From Fulvia fulva (lineage: Eukaryota > Ascomycota > Dothideomycetes > Mycosphaerellales > Mycosphaerellaceae), in contig NC_063018.1 of NCBI RefSeq assembly GCF_020509005.1, positions 3,038,001 to 3,102,000 on the forward strand: DNA of 64,000 nt, written 5' to 3'. Shown piece by piece: positions 61,483 to 64,000 of this stretch (positions are counted from its first letter, which is position 1; every line of letters begins with the position of its first letter). Made by a program: the position numbers and the translations under genes. The notes beneath the pieces were generated by a model. It had not been told where the DNA came from. It saw only the letters and a list, made by a program, of their open reading frames with translations, and did no database searches.

Positions 61483-64000
61483 ATGGCGTCTTCTTCTGAA
61501 GCAGAGATAAACGAGGCGAACGACCCACCCGCGACATCTTCGGAACCACAAAACGAAGTGGTAGAGGCTCCTGGTACGGATGTGGAGGGCGATTCTGAAG
61601 CAGATGTCCCATTTCAAGGCGATGAGGCTGCACAGCTGGCAGCACTTGGAGCAGGTGTTCGCGACCAGGACGACCTCGAGAGAGACATTGGTCAGCAGGC
61701 GGACCAGCTTCTGGTAGAACAGGCCGACGAACGTGATCAGAAACGACTCGAGAAGACGCAGAAAGAGCGAGACAGACTGCAGACTGCCATCAAGGTATTG
61801 GAGAAGAGGCTCACCGAGTTTGGCAACAAAGCGACCAAGGACAAGCTGCGCGCCGAGATCGCTCATTACAATGGCCTTCTGCAGCCGCTTGACACCGATC
61901 TTGAGCAAATCCAGAAGCGCATGAAAGAGCGCCATAACGATGCACAGGGTGGCGAAACGCTTCTTGACAATGCTGGCAACAAGCGAATGGCCGGGGAGTG
62001 CCAGCGCGACTTCCTCATTCGCACTGGCAAAATCACCCCGTTTTCGAAGAAGGGTATGCAGCTGCTTAGAACATCGTCGAGCTTGGGCGACGTCCTAATG
62101 GATGCGGAAGAGGAGGACGAGGAAGCCCAAGAAGAGGACCAAGACGTGACTGAGGACACGACCGTCGAACCTTTGTCCCACAGGAATCTGCTTGCACCAG
62201 GCTTCGAGCAGGACGATACGAGTGCAGCTGCGAGCACAGCCGGGGAGCCTGAAGACGATGAGGCCATGGCAAGGAGACTGCAGGACGAAGAGTTCGCCTC
62301 AGAGCGACCCGCGAAAAGGAGACGAGTCGTGTCGAAAAGACCGACAAGAGCAGTCTCTGAAGACCCAAGCTCTCCCGCAGACGATGCCGATGCTTATGTG
62401 CCAGATCTTGATGAGAGTGGTGTAGCGGCGATTGGTGTGTCGGGAGATGATGCGGAGCCTGCAGACGACGATGCAGAAGGCGACCCGGCGCTCGCTACAA
62501 CGCCTGGCATCAAGCGAAAAGGCAAGAGAAAGCAAAAGGCGGCGGTGACTACCGAGACGGAACAGGAAGATCTCGCGGGTATCGACGACGGCAACGAAGA
62601 AGTATACCAAGCAAGAGTGCAGAGCTGGGTGAAACGACGGCAAGCGGCGCGACAACGACACAAAGAAAGACGAGAATCAGCACAAATCGAGACAGAGCAA
62701 ACTGCAGACGTCAAAGCTGAGCGGGAAGATGAGGTTGCGTTGGCCGATGTCGAGGAATCCAAGGAAGAGTGGTTCATGCCACATCCGAACAGAACCGATA
62801 CTGTCTTCGAAGGTGGCTATCGTATACCCGGCGATATATACCCTTCACTCTTCGACTACCAGAAGACTGGAGTACAATGGCTATGGGAGCTATACGCGCA
62901 GCAAGCTGGCGGTATCATTGGTGATGAGATGGGTCTCGGGAAGACTATCCAAATCATCTCATTCCTCGCTGGACTACACTACTCTGGCAAGGTTGACAAG
63001 CCAATCATTGTGGTTTGTCCTGCCACAGTGATGAAGCAATGGGTCAATGAATTTCATCGCTGGTGGCCGCCGTTGAGAGTCTCGATTCTGCACACTTCTG
63101 GTAGCGGTATGCTGGACGTACGACGAGAAGAAAGCCTCGAGGACGACCTTGAGGATGATCGCTTCAGGCGGAAGGCGACTCAAAGCAAAGGCTACAACCA
63201 AGCCAAGCGCATCGTTAACAAGGTACTCAAAGATGGCCACGTCCTGGTGACTACCTACTCTGGACTGCAGACCTATGCTGAGTTGCTGATACCGACGGAC
63301 TGGCAGTATGCGGTCTTGGACGAAGGCCACAAGATCCGCAATCCGAATACGGCCATTACGATCTACTGTAAGGAGCTGCGAACGCACAATCGGGTCATTC
63401 TCTCAGGCACACCTATGCAGAACAACCTCACCGAGCTCTGGTCATTGTTCGACTTCGTCTACCCGATGCGACTTGGCACGCTTGTCAACTTCAAGAGCCA
63501 GTTCGAGATACCAATCAAGCAGGGCGGTTATGCGAACGCTTCGAATCTGCAGGTGGAGACAGCCATGAAGTGCGCAGAAACGCTAAAGGACGCCATCTCG
63601 CCGTACCTGTTGCAGAGGTTCAAGGTGGACGTAGCTGCCGATCTGCCCAAGAAAAGCGAACGAGTCTTGTTCTGCAAGTTAACAAAGCTGCAGCGAGATG
63701 CATACGAGTGGTTTCTGAACTCTGAAGACATGAAGTCGATTATGGCTGGCAAGCGACAAGCCCTCTACGGCATCGACATACTTCGTAAGATCTGCAACCA
63801 CCCCGATCTTGTGGAACACAAGACTCTGTCGAAGAAGACCAGTTACCAGTACGGTATTGGCAGCAAGTCTGGCAAAATGCAGGTCGTGAAAGCACTACTG
63901 GAGATCTGGAAGCGCAACGGACACAAGACCCTGCTGTTTGCCCAGCATCGGATCATGTTGGATATTCTTGAACTCTTCATACAAGGGATGGAGGGCTTCA
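61483..64000 (+). CDS. Rad26/CSB (ERCC6) SNF2-family DNA repair ATPase, 5' part
   Basis: The frame is open from the ATG at 61483 to the window end, with no stop in 839 codons. The N-terminus has the helical DQADxLLxxQADERDxKRLE-like region (IGQQADQLLVEQADERDQKR), an acidic linker with nuclear basic clusters (AKRRR; KRKGKRKQK), then the SNF2 core. The core has IPGDIYPSLFDYQKTGVQWL, motif I DEMGLGKT at about 480, DEGH at about 612, and SGTPMQNNLTELWSLFDFV. Helicase C begins before the end. Rad26/CSB binds stalled RNA polymerase II and starts transcription-coupled repair in the nucleus. The protein runs off the right end and the rest of the second helicase domain is missing only because the window stops. 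Confidence 0.94.
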   Translation, partial: MASSSEAEINEANDPPATSSEPQNEVVEAPGTDVEGDSEADVPFQGDEAAQLAALGAGVRDQDDLERDIGQQADQLLVEQADERDQKRLEKTQKERDRLQTAIKVLEKRLTEFGNKATKDKLRAEIAHYNGLLQPLDTDLEQIQKRMKERHNDAQGGETLLDNAGNKRMAGECQRDFLIRTGKITPFSKKGMQLLRTSSSLGDVLMDAEEEDEEAQEEDQDVTEDTTVEPLSHRNLLAPGFEQDDTSAAASTAGEPEDDEAMARRLQDEEFASERPAKRRRVVSKRPTRAVSEDPSSPADDADAYVPDLDESGVAAIGVSGDDAEPADDDAEGDPALATTPGIKRKGKRKQKAAVTTETEQEDLAGIDDGNEEVYQARVQSWVKRRQAARQRHKERRESAQIETEQTADVKAEREDEVALADVEESKEEWFMPHPNRTDTVFEGGYRIPGDIYPSLFDYQKTGVQWLWELYAQQAGGIIGDEMGLGKTIQIISFLAGLHYSGKVDKPIIVVCPATVMKQWVNEFHRWWPPLRVSILHTSGSGMLDVRREESLEDDLEDDRFRRKATQSKGYNQAKRIVNKVLKDGHVLVTTYSGLQTYAELLIPTDWQYAVLDEGHKIRNPNTAITIYCKELRTHNRVILSGTPMQNNLTELWSLFDFVYPMRLGTLVNFKSQFEIPIKQGGYANASNLQVETAMKCAETLKDAISPYLLQRFKVDVAADLPKKSERVLFCKLTKLQRDAYEWFLNSEDMKSIMAGKRQALYGIDILRKICNHPDLVEHKTLSKKTSYQYGIGSKSGKMQVVKALLEIWKRNGHKTLLFAQHRIMLDILELFIQGMEGF

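Overview
The window is nuclear DNA of a filamentous ascomycete (Pezizomycotina). It is most likely a Dothideomycete of the black-yeast or Mycosphaerella type. Genes are split by short GT-AG introns, mostly 44-75 bp, often with a CTAAC or CTGAC branch site. Several families are fungal: Zn2Cys6 regulators, a HET-domain protein, a CFEM/Pth11-like receptor, DASH subunit Dad4, and F-box proteins of a kind common in that class. No tRNA, rRNA, CRISPR array or bacterial feature was seen. All exon coordinates were derived by hand from reading frame, splice signals and family continuity.

Layout. 1-5.4 kb: a head-to-head pair of related F-box genes, a Cox14-like mitochondrial protein and a DUF2458 protein. 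6-8.8 kb: a secreted PIR-like cell-wall protein with a GPI signal. 9.2-9.5 kb: a 329-bp inverted-repeat (MITE-like) element. 10.7-11.3 kb: a small secreted or membrane protein. 13-17.3 kb: a zinc-cluster/SIM/coiled-coil gene and a possible relative without the zinc cluster. 17.8-20.9 kb: an unknown protein and a DUF1349 protein. 21.2-25.4 kb: a flavin monooxygenase with a premature stop, next to a Zn2Cys6 regulator. 26.4-33 kb: two housekeeping genes transcribed divergently, dad4 (five exons, the first only ATG) and SLH1.

33.3-37.1 kb: an MFS transporter, an alcohol dehydrogenase with a premature stop, and an enolase-superfamily gene with an internal deletion. 37.2-42.9 kb: a HET gene lacking the start of its domain, an AAA ATPase with two frame breaks, and a CFEM receptor. 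44-52.7 kb: a divergent MocA-type oxidoreductase and short-chain dehydrogenase, a Zn2Cys6 regulator with a 5-nt micro-exon, and a carotenoid/stilbene oxygenase. 52.8-64 kb: an F-box gene, then mostly conserved genes: ESCRT-II Snf8/Vps22, ribosomal protein L7, a methyltransferase, a RING-CH E3 ligase, and the 5' part of a Rad26/CSB remodeler that runs off the window.

The main biological pattern is that 21-50 kb holds catabolic and self-recognition accessory genes, and many of them carry apparent lesions (stops, frame breaks, deletions). The housekeeping genes embedded among them and flanking them are clean. This suggests an aromatic or amino-acid-derivative catabolic region in decay. Assembly error has to be excluded for each lesion.
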